Shown here in pieces: positions 1 through 5,498 of a stretch of 7,968 bases of DNA. A model generated the notes under the pieces. That model ran no database searches. It was not told where the DNA came from and worked only from the letters and a program-made list of their open reading frames with translations. The first letter of the stretch is position 1. The number at the start of each line of letters is the position of its first letter. Origin of the DNA: Acidobacteriota bacterium (GTDB taxonomy: Bacteria > Acidobacteriota > Terriglobia > UBA7540); NCBI GenBank assembly GCA_021784615.1, contig JAJYHU010000097.1, forward strand, positions 1 through 7,968. Direction: 5' to 3'. The position numbers and the translations under genes were made by a program.

Positions 1-1
1 G

Positions 2-253
2 GGCATGTTCCCCGTCGATTTCTTTACCCCCATCATCAGTTACCCGCAGTCCGCTATATTGGCCACAGGACGGATCAGGGACCGAGTGGAGATTCACGAC
101 GGGGCGCCCCAAAATGTTCCATCGATCTGGGCGAATGTCGCCGTCGATCATCGGGTTGCCGACGGCGCCACGGCAGCCAAGTTCCTCAGCGGACTCCAGG
201 AAGCATTCGACTCCCTTGTGGAGCGCATCCGACAGACGGGTGATCGAGGTTAA
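2..253 (+). CDS. 2-oxoacid dehydrogenase complex E2 acyltransferase, C-terminal end (partial)
   Basis: The reading frame is open from the first complete codon, so this is the 3' end of a gene that starts upstream of the window. The 83 visible residues are the end of the CAT-like catalytic domain of dihydrolipoamide acyltransferases. The active-site motif DHRVADG is present, with the catalytic His at 149-151 and the Asp of HxxxDG at 161-163, followed by the usual AAKFL segment and a short helix to the stop. The preceding stretch (PQSAILATGRI) is the typical core strand before it. E2 transfers an acyl group from lipoamide to CoA in pyruvate, branched-chain, acetoin or related 2-oxoacid dehydrogenase complexes. 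The lipoyl and E1/E3-binding domains are off the window, so the substrate class cannot be told. It lies 73 bases upstream of the next gene in the same direction and may share its transcript. Confidence 0.9.
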   Translation, partial: GMFPVDFFTPIISYPQSAILATGRIRDRVEIHDGAPQNVPSIWANVAVDHRVADGATAAKFLSGLQEAFDSLVERIRQTGDRG

Positions 254-312
254 CGGCATTTTTGCCCGAAAGTGCAGAGGATTAAGCGCTCTCGTTGGCG
301 CCGAAAACATAA

Positions 313-317
313 AAGGA
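313..317 (+). promoter_or_regulatory. Shine-Dalgarno AAGGA deciding the start of the enolase-superfamily gene
   Basis: AAGGA lies 9 bases upstream of the ATG at 327. The frame is open further upstream to an ATG at 114, but that extension overlaps the E2 gene in another frame and looks nothing like the family N-terminus, whereas MKIIDVRAIPL at 327 is typical. This fixes the start at 327. Confidence 0.7.
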
Positions 318-326
318 CGTAAGCAC

Positions 327-1478
327 ATGAAGATCATTGATGTAAGGGCCATTCCCCTAGTCCGGCCTCTGGAAGAAACTTTCCGCGGCGGAACTTACCA
401 AATCACTTCCCGCAACACGTTAGTCACTGAAATCGAGGCTGACAACGGTCTGGTCGGCATCGCCTTCGGCGGCGATGAGGAAAAATATCAGAGTGAGGTC
501 GTACAGGTGATCGAGTCCGCCCTCAGGCCGCTGCTTATTGGCGAGGACTTGTGGAGCGTAGAGCGGCTGTGGGACAGGATGTTTCAGGCCGACCCAGGCC
601 TTGAAAACCGTGGGATCCATACGTTGGATTTGCTCAACAAGGCCATCCAGATGCAAGCTATCGCTGCGGTGGACAATGCACTCTGGGACCTGTTGGGCAA
701 GAGTTATGGGGTTCCGCTCTACAAGTTGCTGGGCGGCTTTCGGGATCGAGTTCCGGTCATTGCCATCGGGGGATATTACGCAGATGGCAAAGGGGACAAG
801 GAACTGATTGAGGAGATGCGGGGTTATCAAGCGGCGGGGCTGGCTGGCGTCAAGATGAAGGTCGGCCGGGCAACCGTGAAAGAGGATGTGCACCGCGTGC
901 GGGTTGTGCGGGAAGCTCTGGGCCAGGAGTTTGTGATAGCTTGTGATGCCAATCAGGCATGGGTTCCGGAAGATGCGATCCGCTTTGGCGGCGCGGTTGA
1001 AGACCTCGGGGTCCGGTGGCTCGAAGAGCCCGTGGTGTGGTATGAGCAACTGCGGGGACTACGGCAGGTGCGGCAAGCCGTGAAAATTCCGGTCGTGGCG
1101 GGACAAGGGGAAATCTCCCGTTTCGGCTGCCGCGACCTGATTCTGAATGAGGCCGTCGACATCCTAAACGTCGACGTGACAATCGCGGGAGGAATCACCG
1201 AGTGGCGGAGAATTGCGGCCATGGCAAGCATGTTTGGTATTGGAATGGCGCATCATGAAGAGCCCCAGGTTGCCCTTCACCTGCTGGCCTCCATACCCCA
1301 CGGCTTGTACGTCGAAATTTTCCCGAATCCGGAACGTGATCCCATGTGGTTCGATCTGCCAGTTAAACAACCCGAAATCCAGGGTGGGTATATGAAGGTG
1401 CCTCAATGTCCAGGACTTGGGATAGACTTGGATCAGGAAATCATTGCCAAGTACTCCGCCAAGTCCAAGGTTCTTTAA
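327..1478 (+). CDS. Mandelate racemase/muconate lactonizing enzyme family protein (MR subgroup, acid dehydratase or racemase)
   Basis: A 383-residue member of the enolase superfamily, the usual length. These enzymes abstract the proton next to a carboxylate bound to Mg2+ and act as racemases or acid dehydratases. The N-terminal capping domain covers about residues 1-125 and the barrel follows. All mandelate-racemase catalytic positions are visible: K176-x-K178 on strand 2, metal ligands D207 (in DANQAW), E233 (in EEP) and E262 (in GQGE), the Asp-His dyad D283/H310, and E330. Spacings K178-D207 (29), D207-E233 (26), D283-H310 (27) and H310-E330 (20) equal those I recall for mandelate racemase, so it should be active and belongs to the MR subgroup rather than the MLE or methylaspartate ammonia-lyase types. 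The substrate is unknown. Its position between E2 and a CoA-transferase/hydratase/lyase trio suggests it prepares a hydroxy acid for CoA-dependent breakdown. Confidence 0.92.
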   Translation: MKIIDVRAIPLVRPLEETFRGGTYQITSRNTLVTEIEADNGLVGIAFGGDEEKYQSEVVQVIESALRPLLIGEDLWSVERLWDRMFQADPGLENRGIHTLDLLNKAIQMQAIAAVDNALWDLLGKSYGVPLYKLLGGFRDRVPVIAIGGYYADGKGDKELIEEMRGYQAAGLAGVKMKVGRATVKEDVHRVRVVREALGQEFVIACDANQAWVPEDAIRFGGAVEDLGVRWLEEPVVWYEQLRGLRQVRQAVKIPVVAGQGEISRFGCRDLILNEAVDILNVDVTIAGGITEWRRIAAMASMFGIGMAHHEEPQVALHLLASIPHGLYVEIFPNPERDPMWFDLPVKQPEIQGGYMKVPQCPGLGIDLDQEIIAKYSAKSKVL

Positions 1479-1512
1479 GGCAATCTGCGCGGGGAGTCCT
1501 CCCGCCAGACAA

Positions 1513-1541
1513 TTGACTGGGAATTGTATGCGCACAATATT
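1513..1541 (+). promoter_or_regulatory. Candidate internal promoter with overlapping palindromic operator
   Basis: TTGACT at 1513-1518 is followed after 17 bases by AATATT at 1536-1541, a fair -35 but only a moderate -10. In the spacer lies a perfect inverted repeat, ATTGT (1523-1527), six bases, ACAAT (1534-1538), whose half-sites resemble those of LacI- and GntR-type operators. The 120-base gap here is the longest inside the cluster, which makes a separate control point for the three downstream genes plausible. No regulator gene is in the window. This is a pattern match only. Confidence 0.35.
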
Positions 1542-1580
1542 GAACAGGATATCGACCCACATTGCAGTCTTAAGCCATTT

Positions 1581-1587
1581 GAAAGGA
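1581..1587 (+). promoter_or_regulatory. Shine-Dalgarno GAAAGGA for the MaoC-family gene
   Basis: GAAAGGA ends 11 bases before the ATG at 1599. The frame is open upstream to an ATG at 1524, but the residues gained do not resemble the family and no ribosome site precedes that codon. MAFGRYFEEFTVGE at 1599 matches the normal N-terminus of this MaoC group. Confidence 0.6.
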
Positions 1588-1598
1588 ATGAAAAGCCG

Positions 1599-2072
1599 AT
1601 GGCCTTCGGAAGGTACTTTGAGGAATTCACGGTGGGTGAAACGATTAAACACTGGCCCGGGCGGACCATAACGGAATTCGACGACACATGGTTCAGCTTA
1701 ATGACCATGAACCAGCACCCCCTGCATATCGACGAACATTACGCACGGACGACGCAACACGGGCAGCGGCTTGTTAACGGCACCTTGATCTTCAGTTTGG
1801 TAGTTGGCATGAGCGTTGCGGACATCAGCGGGCGTGCGATCGCCAATCTCGAATATGAAGAGGTAAAGCATCTGGGGCCTGTGTTTCATGGCGACAGCAT
1901 CTATGCGGTCAGCGTCGTGCTGGACGTGCGCGAGTCGAAGGGTAAACCGGACCGTGGCGTCGTTTATATCCAAACCAAGGGCTACAACCAAAAAGACGAA
2001 GTCGTGCTGACCCTCAAGCGCAAAGTGCTGGTTCCCAAGAAGCCTGGCGAAACATCAAATGCTTCCCCATAG
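1599..2072 (+). CDS. MaoC-family acyl-CoA dehydratase/hydratase (itaconyl-/mesaconyl-CoA hydratase-like)
   Basis: A single hot-dog domain of 157 residues, the normal size for one-domain MaoC hydratases, which add water across the double bond of an enoyl-CoA. The start FGRYFEEFTVGE, then GRTITEFD (residues 21-28), MNQHPLHID (37-45) and the later strands ending in LKRKVLVPKK are typical of the MaoC group that accompanies CitE-like lyases. H43 is the catalytic His of the hydratase motif. The Asp that sits five residues before it in R-specific enoyl-CoA hydratases is Asn here (N38). The gene ends 16 bases before the preferred start of the CoA-transferase gene. By context the substrate is probably an unsaturated dicarboxylyl-CoA such as mesaconyl- or itaconyl-CoA, giving a 3-hydroxyacyl-CoA for the lyase. 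That substrate is inference; the family call is firm. Confidence 0.88.
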   Translation: MAFGRYFEEFTVGETIKHWPGRTITEFDDTWFSLMTMNQHPLHIDEHYARTTQHGQRLVNGTLIFSLVVGMSVADISGRAIANLEYEEVKHLGPVFHGDSIYAVSVVLDVRESKGKPDRGVVYIQTKGYNQKDEVVLTLKRKVLVPKKPGETSNASP

Positions 2073-2073
2073 G

Positions 2074-2079
2074 AAAGGA
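2074..2079 (+). promoter_or_regulatory. Shine-Dalgarno AAAGGA deciding the CoA-transferase start
   Basis: AAAGGA lies 9 bases before the ATG at 2089, just past the stop of the MaoC gene. An in-frame ATG at 2059 lies inside the MaoC gene, has no ribosome site and would add ten residues of uncharacteristic sequence. MSLPLEGISIL at 2089 is the usual family start. Confidence 0.7.
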
Positions 2080-2088
2080 TCTTGCCGC

Positions 2089-3279
2089 ATGTCCCTGCCC
2101 CTCGAAGGAATCAGCATTCTAACCGTCTCGCAGTTCGGCGCAGGCCCGTATTCCACGATGGTTCTGGCGGAACTGGGAGCGGAGGTCATCAAGATCGAAG
2201 ACCCCTCGGTGGGAGGCGATGTCTCGCGCTCGGTTCCTCCGTATACAATTGAACATGACAGCCTGTATTTCCAATCATTCAACCGCAACAAGAAAAGTCT
2301 TACTCTCAATTTGAAGTCGCCGGAAGGGAAAACGATCTTTCATAACCTGGTGAAGACCTCCGACGCCGTATTCAATAATCTGCGGGGCGATCAGGTTCAT
2401 AAGTTGGGCCTGGATTACAATTCGCTGAAGGAAGTCAATCCCAAGGTCGTCTGCTGCTCTCTGGTAGGTTTTGGGACGAGCGGGGCACGCGCCAGCGAAC
2501 CTGGATACGACTATCTGATGCAGGCCTATGCCGGCTATATGAGCATGACAGGAGATCCCTTCGGGCCCCCGGCGGCCTGCGGGGTATCGGTGATCGATCA
2601 CGCGGCGGGATTTGCAGCGGCTTTAGGGTTGGTTGCCGCGCTTTATAGCGCCGCCCGGACGGGGCAGGGAAGAGATATTGAAGTTAGCCTTCTCGACACT
2701 GCTTTTTCAATGCTGACCTACCTTGCGATCTGGAATCTCAACAAAGGCTTTGCGCCTGTCCGGCGCTCCGGTTCCGCCCACCAAACCCTGGTCCCCGTGC
2801 AGACTTTCAAGACTTCTGATGGGTACCTCGTCATCTTCTGCGCAAAAGAAAAGTTCTGGCAAAATCTCTGCGAGGCCCTTGGAATTTCTGAAATGGCCAA
2901 CGACGAGATGTTCTGCAACTTTGGGCAACGCAACAAAAACCGCGACTTAACTGTTTCCAAGCTGCAAACCATCTTTGCAGCCAGAAGTACTCAGGAGTGG
3001 CTGGAGTCATTGCGCGGAAAGGTTCCCTGCGCTCCAGTCCGTAATCTTGAGGAAGCCCTTTCCGACCCGTGGCTACTGGAGCGGAAAATGATTATCGAAA
3101 CAGAGCACCCGGTCTTTAACAAGGTCAAGCAGGTGGCAAGTCCTATCCGGGTTTCCGAAACAAGCTTTAAGCATCGCCGGGCTCCGCAGCTTGGCGAGGA
3201 TACGGAAGGAATCCTGAAAGCGCGCCTGGGGCTGACCGATTCAGAGATCGGGGTTCTCAAGCGCAAAGGGGTCGTGTAA
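2089..3279 (+). CDS. CaiB/BaiF (class III) CoA-transferase
   Basis: A 396-residue protein of the formyl-CoA transferase/carnitine CoA-transferase family (class III), the expected length. Class III transferases move CoA from an acyl-CoA donor to a free acid through a mixed anhydride on an active-site Asp. The N-terminal Rossmann part is plain (PLEGISIL at the start; AELGAEVIKIE, residues 27-37), then FNRNKKSLTLNLKSPEG (64-80). The catalytic Asp is D170, in VIDHAAG, followed by RTGQGRDIEVSLLDTA. The second domain ends with the typical RAPQLGEDT segment and a closing helix (about 360-396). It is one of a tight set: 16 bases after the hydratase gene and 12 before the lyase gene. By context it activates the acid that these two enzymes process, with succinyl-CoA or acetyl-CoA as likely donor. 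Acceptor and donor cannot be read from the sequence. Confidence 0.92.
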   Translation: MSLPLEGISILTVSQFGAGPYSTMVLAELGAEVIKIEDPSVGGDVSRSVPPYTIEHDSLYFQSFNRNKKSLTLNLKSPEGKTIFHNLVKTSDAVFNNLRGDQVHKLGLDYNSLKEVNPKVVCCSLVGFGTSGARASEPGYDYLMQAYAGYMSMTGDPFGPPAACGVSVIDHAAGFAAALGLVAALYSAARTGQGRDIEVSLLDTAFSMLTYLAIWNLNKGFAPVRRSGSAHQTLVPVQTFKTSDGYLVIFCAKEKFWQNLCEALGISEMANDEMFCNFGQRNKNRDLTVSKLQTIFAARSTQEWLESLRGKVPCAPVRNLEEALSDPWLLERKMIIETEHPVFNKVKQVASPIRVSETSFKHRRAPQLGEDTEGILKARLGLTDSEIGVLKRKGVV

Positions 3280-3291
3280 GCTGGTTTTGAT

Positions 3292-4173
3292 ATGAGATGG
3301 CCCCTTGATAGACCGGTTCCATGCGCTTTTCTGTTCGTCCCAGGCAATAGCCTGGAAAAACTTTACAAATCATGGCAATTGGGCGCTGGAGCACTGATCT
3401 TCGACCTTGAAGACTCGGTTCCCGAATTTCAGAAACTTCAAGCGAGAAAAAATGTAATCTTGGCTTTGAAGACCGCTCCCGATCGGGCTACACCTGCATT
3501 CGTGCGGATCAACGACGGCTCCTCCGCGCATTGGCAAGAAGATATCAGCGCCACAATCGACAAGAATCTGACCGGGTTTTTCCTCCCGAAGTGCGAGTCC
3601 CGGGAACAAGCATCTGCCGCGGCAGACATTATCGAAGCTTCGGAAAAAAACGCGGGGATGGCCCCCGGATCGATTTCACTTGTGGCCCTCATCGAAAGCG
3701 CCCGCGGATTGGTAGAAATACCGCAGATTATCGACGCCGCGGACAGGTTGGCGGGTCTCGCCTTGGGCGGGGAAGATTTCTGTTTGAATATGGGAATCTC
3801 ACGAACGGCCGAAGGTCAGGAGTTGCAGTACGCGCGGTCTCACTTGGCGATTTGGGCCCGAGCCAAGGGGTGCCTTGCCATTGACACAATCTATGCGAAT
3901 TTCCATGATCGCCCAGGGTTGATGCGAGAAAGTCAGATTGCGAAGCAGCTTGGATTTACGGGGAAATTGGCCATCCATCCAAAGCAGTTGGACGTCATCC
4001 GCGATGTATTCGCTCCGTCCAAAGAAGAACTTGCAGAAGCTAAGAAAGTGGTTGAAGCTTTTGCCGCAGCCCAGGTTAAAGGGAGCATTGTTATTGCCGT
4101 TGACGGCAAGATGATCGACCGCCCGGTTTTTGAACGAGCCCGGCGTCTGTTGGCGTCTGCTCAACGTCGTTAG
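3292..4173 (+). CDS. HpcH/HpaI aldolase family, CitE-like acyl-CoA lyase (malyl-/citramalyl-CoA lyase type)
   Basis: A 293-residue TIM-barrel lyase of the CitE-like group, which cleaves 3-hydroxyacyl-CoAs such as malyl-, methylmalyl- or citramalyl-CoA into an acyl-CoA and a 2-oxo acid. Motifs run in order: LFVPGN (14-19), LIFDLEDSVP (35-44), FVRIN (70-74), LPK (98-100), ALIESARG (132-139) with Mg2+ ligand E135, LGGEDF (158-163) with Mg2+ ligand D162, AIDTIY (196-201), GKLAIHPKQ (224-232) and a C-terminal MIDRPVFERAR (274-284). No acyl-carrier or ligase partner of citrate lyase is present, so it is a stand-alone CoA lyase and not the beta subunit of citrate lyase. It starts 12 bases after the CoA-transferase stop without a clear Shine-Dalgarno, so translational coupling is likely. 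A probable terminator follows at 4221. The exact substrate is unknown. Confidence 0.9.
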   Translation: MRWPLDRPVPCAFLFVPGNSLEKLYKSWQLGAGALIFDLEDSVPEFQKLQARKNVILALKTAPDRATPAFVRINDGSSAHWQEDISATIDKNLTGFFLPKCESREQASAAADIIEASEKNAGMAPGSISLVALIESARGLVEIPQIIDAADRLAGLALGGEDFCLNMGISRTAEGQELQYARSHLAIWARAKGCLAIDTIYANFHDRPGLMRESQIAKQLGFTGKLAIHPKQLDVIRDVFAPSKEELAEAKKVVEAFAAAQVKGSIVIAVDGKMIDRPVFERARRLLASAQRR

Positions 4174-4220
4174 CTGACCGCTGAGACGCCGTCTTCATCG
4201 GACGATGGATGATTAACCTC

Positions 4221-4248
4221 GAAGGCTACAGGCAGCCTTTCTGTTTTT
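4221..4248 (+). terminator. Probable rho-independent terminator after the catabolic cluster
   Basis: AAGGCT (4222-4227), a six-base loop and AGCCTT (4234-4239) form a perfect six-pair stem, extended by one G-U pair. It is followed by a T-rich tail, TCTGTTTTT, ending at 4248. It lies 48 bases after the lyase stop and is well placed to end the + strand transcript. Confidence 0.65.
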
Positions 4249-4392
4249 AATTAGTTCAAGCTGAACAGCTAGCCGTTTATTCGGATTCACAAGCGTGAGG
4301 CCAGGTGCAAGTCATGGGATCGGAACCGGAAATGATAGCCCTCCGCAAAAAGGTGGGCCAGTTGACGGCGGTTACGTTAAAAAGTGGGATAC

Positions 4393-4417
4393 AAAAATGG
4401 GGCTAGAGGGAATGCCC
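4393..4417 (-). terminator. Weak candidate terminator of the tRNA transcript
   Basis: Read on the minus strand, GGGC, a ten-base loop and GCCC are followed by CATTTTT. The stem is only four pairs long, so this is a tentative call. It lies 24 bases past the CCA end of tRNA-Asp in the direction of transcription. Confidence 0.3.
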
Positions 4418-4440
4418 GCGCTGCAAGTGATTCAAGGTAT

Positions 4441-4517
4441 TGGCGGGGACGACGGGACTCGAACCCGCGGCCTCATGCGTGACAGGCATGCGTTCTAACC
4501 AGCTGAACTACGTCCCC
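4441..4517 (-). tRNA. tRNA-Asp (GUC)
   Basis: The minus strand folds as a full cloverleaf. The acceptor GGGGACG (complement of 4511-4517) pairs with CGTCCCC (complement of 4445-4451), the discriminator is G at 4444, and the CCA end is encoded at 4441-4443. The D arm contains AGTTCAGCTGGTTAGA. The anticodon stem CATGC/GCATG encloses the loop CTGTCAC, giving anticodon GUC for aspartate. The T arm contains GGTTCGAGTCC. It is the second of two tRNAs in the same transcript, downstream of tRNA-Val. Confidence 0.97.
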
Positions 4518-4525
4518 TGGACGAT

Positions 4526-4545
4526 GCGAGAGAACGATCTCTCGT
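4526..4545 (-). repeat. Hairpin in the spacer between the two tRNAs
   Basis: GAGAGA (4528-4533), a four-base loop and TCTCTC (4538-4543) form a perfect inverted repeat, lengthened by a C-G and a G-U pair on the outside. On the minus strand it lies between tRNA-Val and tRNA-Asp and could be a processing signal in the precursor. No T-tract follows on that strand, so it is not a standard terminator. Confidence 0.5.
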
Positions 4546-4597
4546 CTTTCATTTCAAACTGTGTCATGCAAGAAGACGGGTCGTGAGCCGTGGCCAG

Positions 4598-4674
4598 TGG
4601 TGGGCGGTATCCGGCTCGAACGGATGACCTTCTGCTTGTAAGGCAGACGCTCTAACCAACTGAGCTAACCGCCC
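4598..4674 (-). tRNA. tRNA-Val (UAC)
   Basis: The minus strand gives a complete cloverleaf. The acceptor GGGCGGT (complement of 4668-4674) pairs with ACCGCCC (complement of 4602-4608), the discriminator is A, and the CCA end is encoded at 4598-4600. The D arm contains TAGCTCAGTTGGTTAGAG. The anticodon stem TCTGC/GCAGA holds the loop CTTACAA, anticodon UAC for valine. The T stem ATCCG/CGGAT surrounds TTCGAGC. It lies 80 bases upstream of tRNA-Asp in transcription order. Confidence 0.97.
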
Positions 4675-4725
4675 TCTGGGTTGGCGCATCGTCTGGAGTA
4701 TTCTGGACTTAACTGCACGCCTGCC

Positions 4726-4755
4726 TTGACACATTCGACATAGAGACTATACACT
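4726..4755 (+). promoter_or_regulatory. Sigma70-type promoter for the DUF507 pair
   Basis: A perfect -35, TTGACA at 4726-4731, is followed by TATACA at 4748-4753 (spacer 16) or TACACT at 4750-4755 (spacer 18). Transcription would start near 4760, about 25 bases before the ATG at 4785. This is the best promoter in the window. It reads away from the divergent tRNAs. Confidence 0.65.
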
Positions 4756-4784
4756 AGCGAGTTCGGAACGGTCAACTATCGCCA

Positions 4785-5063
4785 ATGTACTTGCCACGAG
4801 AATACGTTGCTTATATGGGCAGGCAGCTGATGAAGCGCCTCACGGAGGAGGGCCTCATTCAGTTTGAGCAGCCTGAATACGTCAATGAGGTCATCATGCA
4901 GGTGGTGCTTGATGAGTTGAGCGTCGAGGACCGCATCAACGACGAAGTGCGCAGAATCCTCGAGGAGCACACCGATCAGATGCGCCAGCTTGGGGCCACG
5001 TACGAAGACGCCTTCAAGGCCATCAAAAAGCAGATTGTTCGGGAGAGAAAGATTGTTCTTTAG
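4785..5063 (+). CDS. DUF507 family protein, first of a tandem pair
   Basis: A 92-residue, charged, mostly helical, cytosolic-looking protein with no signal peptide or membrane segment. The order of helices and the segment GLIQFEQPEYVNEVIMQVVLDEL (residues 23-45), then IxDEVRRILEEH (51-62), is typical of DUF507 proteins, whose function is not known. It lacks the EGxxEW and KYY signature found in the next gene and ends instead in a basic tail (KKQIVRERKIVL, 81-92). The neighbour 24 bases downstream is a second DUF507 protein with a similar first half, so the two probably arose by duplication and may form a complex. A strong promoter precedes it; the Shine-Dalgarno is weak (GGAACGG, 13 bases upstream). 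The family call is confident; no role can be given. Confidence 0.82.
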   Translation: MYLPREYVAYMGRQLMKRLTEEGLIQFEQPEYVNEVIMQVVLDELSVEDRINDEVRRILEEHTDQMRQLGATYEDAFKAIKKQIVRERKIVL

Positions 5064-5087
5064 ACTTCAAACCGGTTTCATGATCCG

Positions 5088-5384
5088 ATGAAACTTTCCC
5101 ACGAAAAAGTTGTGCAGCTTTCCCACCGCATCATTTCAGCCATTGAGGCTCTTGATGAAGTGGAGATTTTCGAGGAACCCAACACAATCCGGCAGGAGAG
5201 TGTCCGGATTCTGGTGGACCTGCTTCGCGAAGAGGAGAAAATTGAAGAGATCACCCGCCAGCGCATTGCCTCCCATAAAAGGACCATTCCAGAGGGCGGG
5301 GCGGAATGGGACCTCTTGTTCCGCAAGTATTATTCCGACGAGCTTCGCAAGCTCGGCATCACTCCTTTTCAACACCACACCTGA
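5088..5384 (+). CDS. DUF507 family protein, second of a tandem pair
   Basis: A 98-residue helical protein with the full DUF507 pattern: MKLSHEKVVQLSHRII at the start, EVEIFEEPNTIRQESVRILVDLL (24-46), RQRIASHKRTIPEGGAEWDLLF (57-78) and KYYSDEL (80-86). The EGxxEW and KYYxxE signatures are the most recognisable part of the family. It lies 24 bases after the first DUF507 gene on the same strand with no terminator between, so the two are almost surely cotranscribed. No clear Shine-Dalgarno is seen. An ATG at 5080 is out of frame. The gene converges with the M48 protease gene. Its function is unknown. Confidence 0.85.
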   Translation: MKLSHEKVVQLSHRIISAIEALDEVEIFEEPNTIRQESVRILVDLLREEEKIEEITRQRIASHKRTIPEGGAEWDLLFRKYYSDELRKLGITPFQHHT

Positions 5385-5498
5385 GTATCGCTGGGCGCGC
5401 TCGCTCAAATAATTGCCGCTTAGGCGCGCAGACCATCTCTTCCCATGTCTTTGTCGATCTTTGCCGCGAACCTGGGGCGGGAACCTGTGTTGTAAGAT

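Larger units (their letters stand above)
4174..4440. other. Intergenic region between the lyase gene and tRNA-Asp
   Basis: About 270 bases without a credible gene. The left part holds the terminator of the catabolic cluster at 4221-4248. Near the tRNA, a weak minus-strand hairpin (GGGC at 4400-4403 with GCCC at 4414-4417, then five T on the minus strand at 4393-4397) may end the tRNA transcript. The middle shows no repeat, coding bias or promoter that I can support. Confidence 0.6.

Noticed and set aside
114..326. Upstream extension of the enolase-superfamily gene to an ATG at 114
   Set aside because: It overlaps the E2 gene in another frame, has no family similarity and lacks a ribosome site; AAGGA before 327 supports the shorter protein.
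420..1049. Open frame of 209 codons on the minus strand inside the enolase-superfamily gene
   Set aside because: It lies wholly opposite a gene with a complete catalytic set, shows no domain motif and has no ribosome site; it is a shadow of GC-rich coding sequence.
327..1478. Calling the enolase-superfamily gene a methylaspartate ammonia-lyase because mesaconate would fit the downstream enzymes
   Set aside because: The Asp-His dyad D283/H310 and the KxK pattern with mandelate-racemase spacing mark the MR subgroup, which differs from the ammonia-lyase active site.
4295..4498. Open frame of 67 codons containing DGTRTRGL
   Set aside because: This peptide is the well-known false product of reading opposite a tRNA-Asp gene; the sequence is explained by tRNA-Asp on the minus strand.
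4441..4674. tRNA genes as an attachment site for an integrated element
   Set aside because: No integrase gene and no second copy of a tRNA 3' end is present in the window.
5385..5498. GCGCGC copies near 5395-5400 and 5424-5429 as a terminator between the DUF507 and M48 genes
   Set aside because: GCGCGC is self-complementary, the loop is long and no T-run follows; there is too little to support a terminator.
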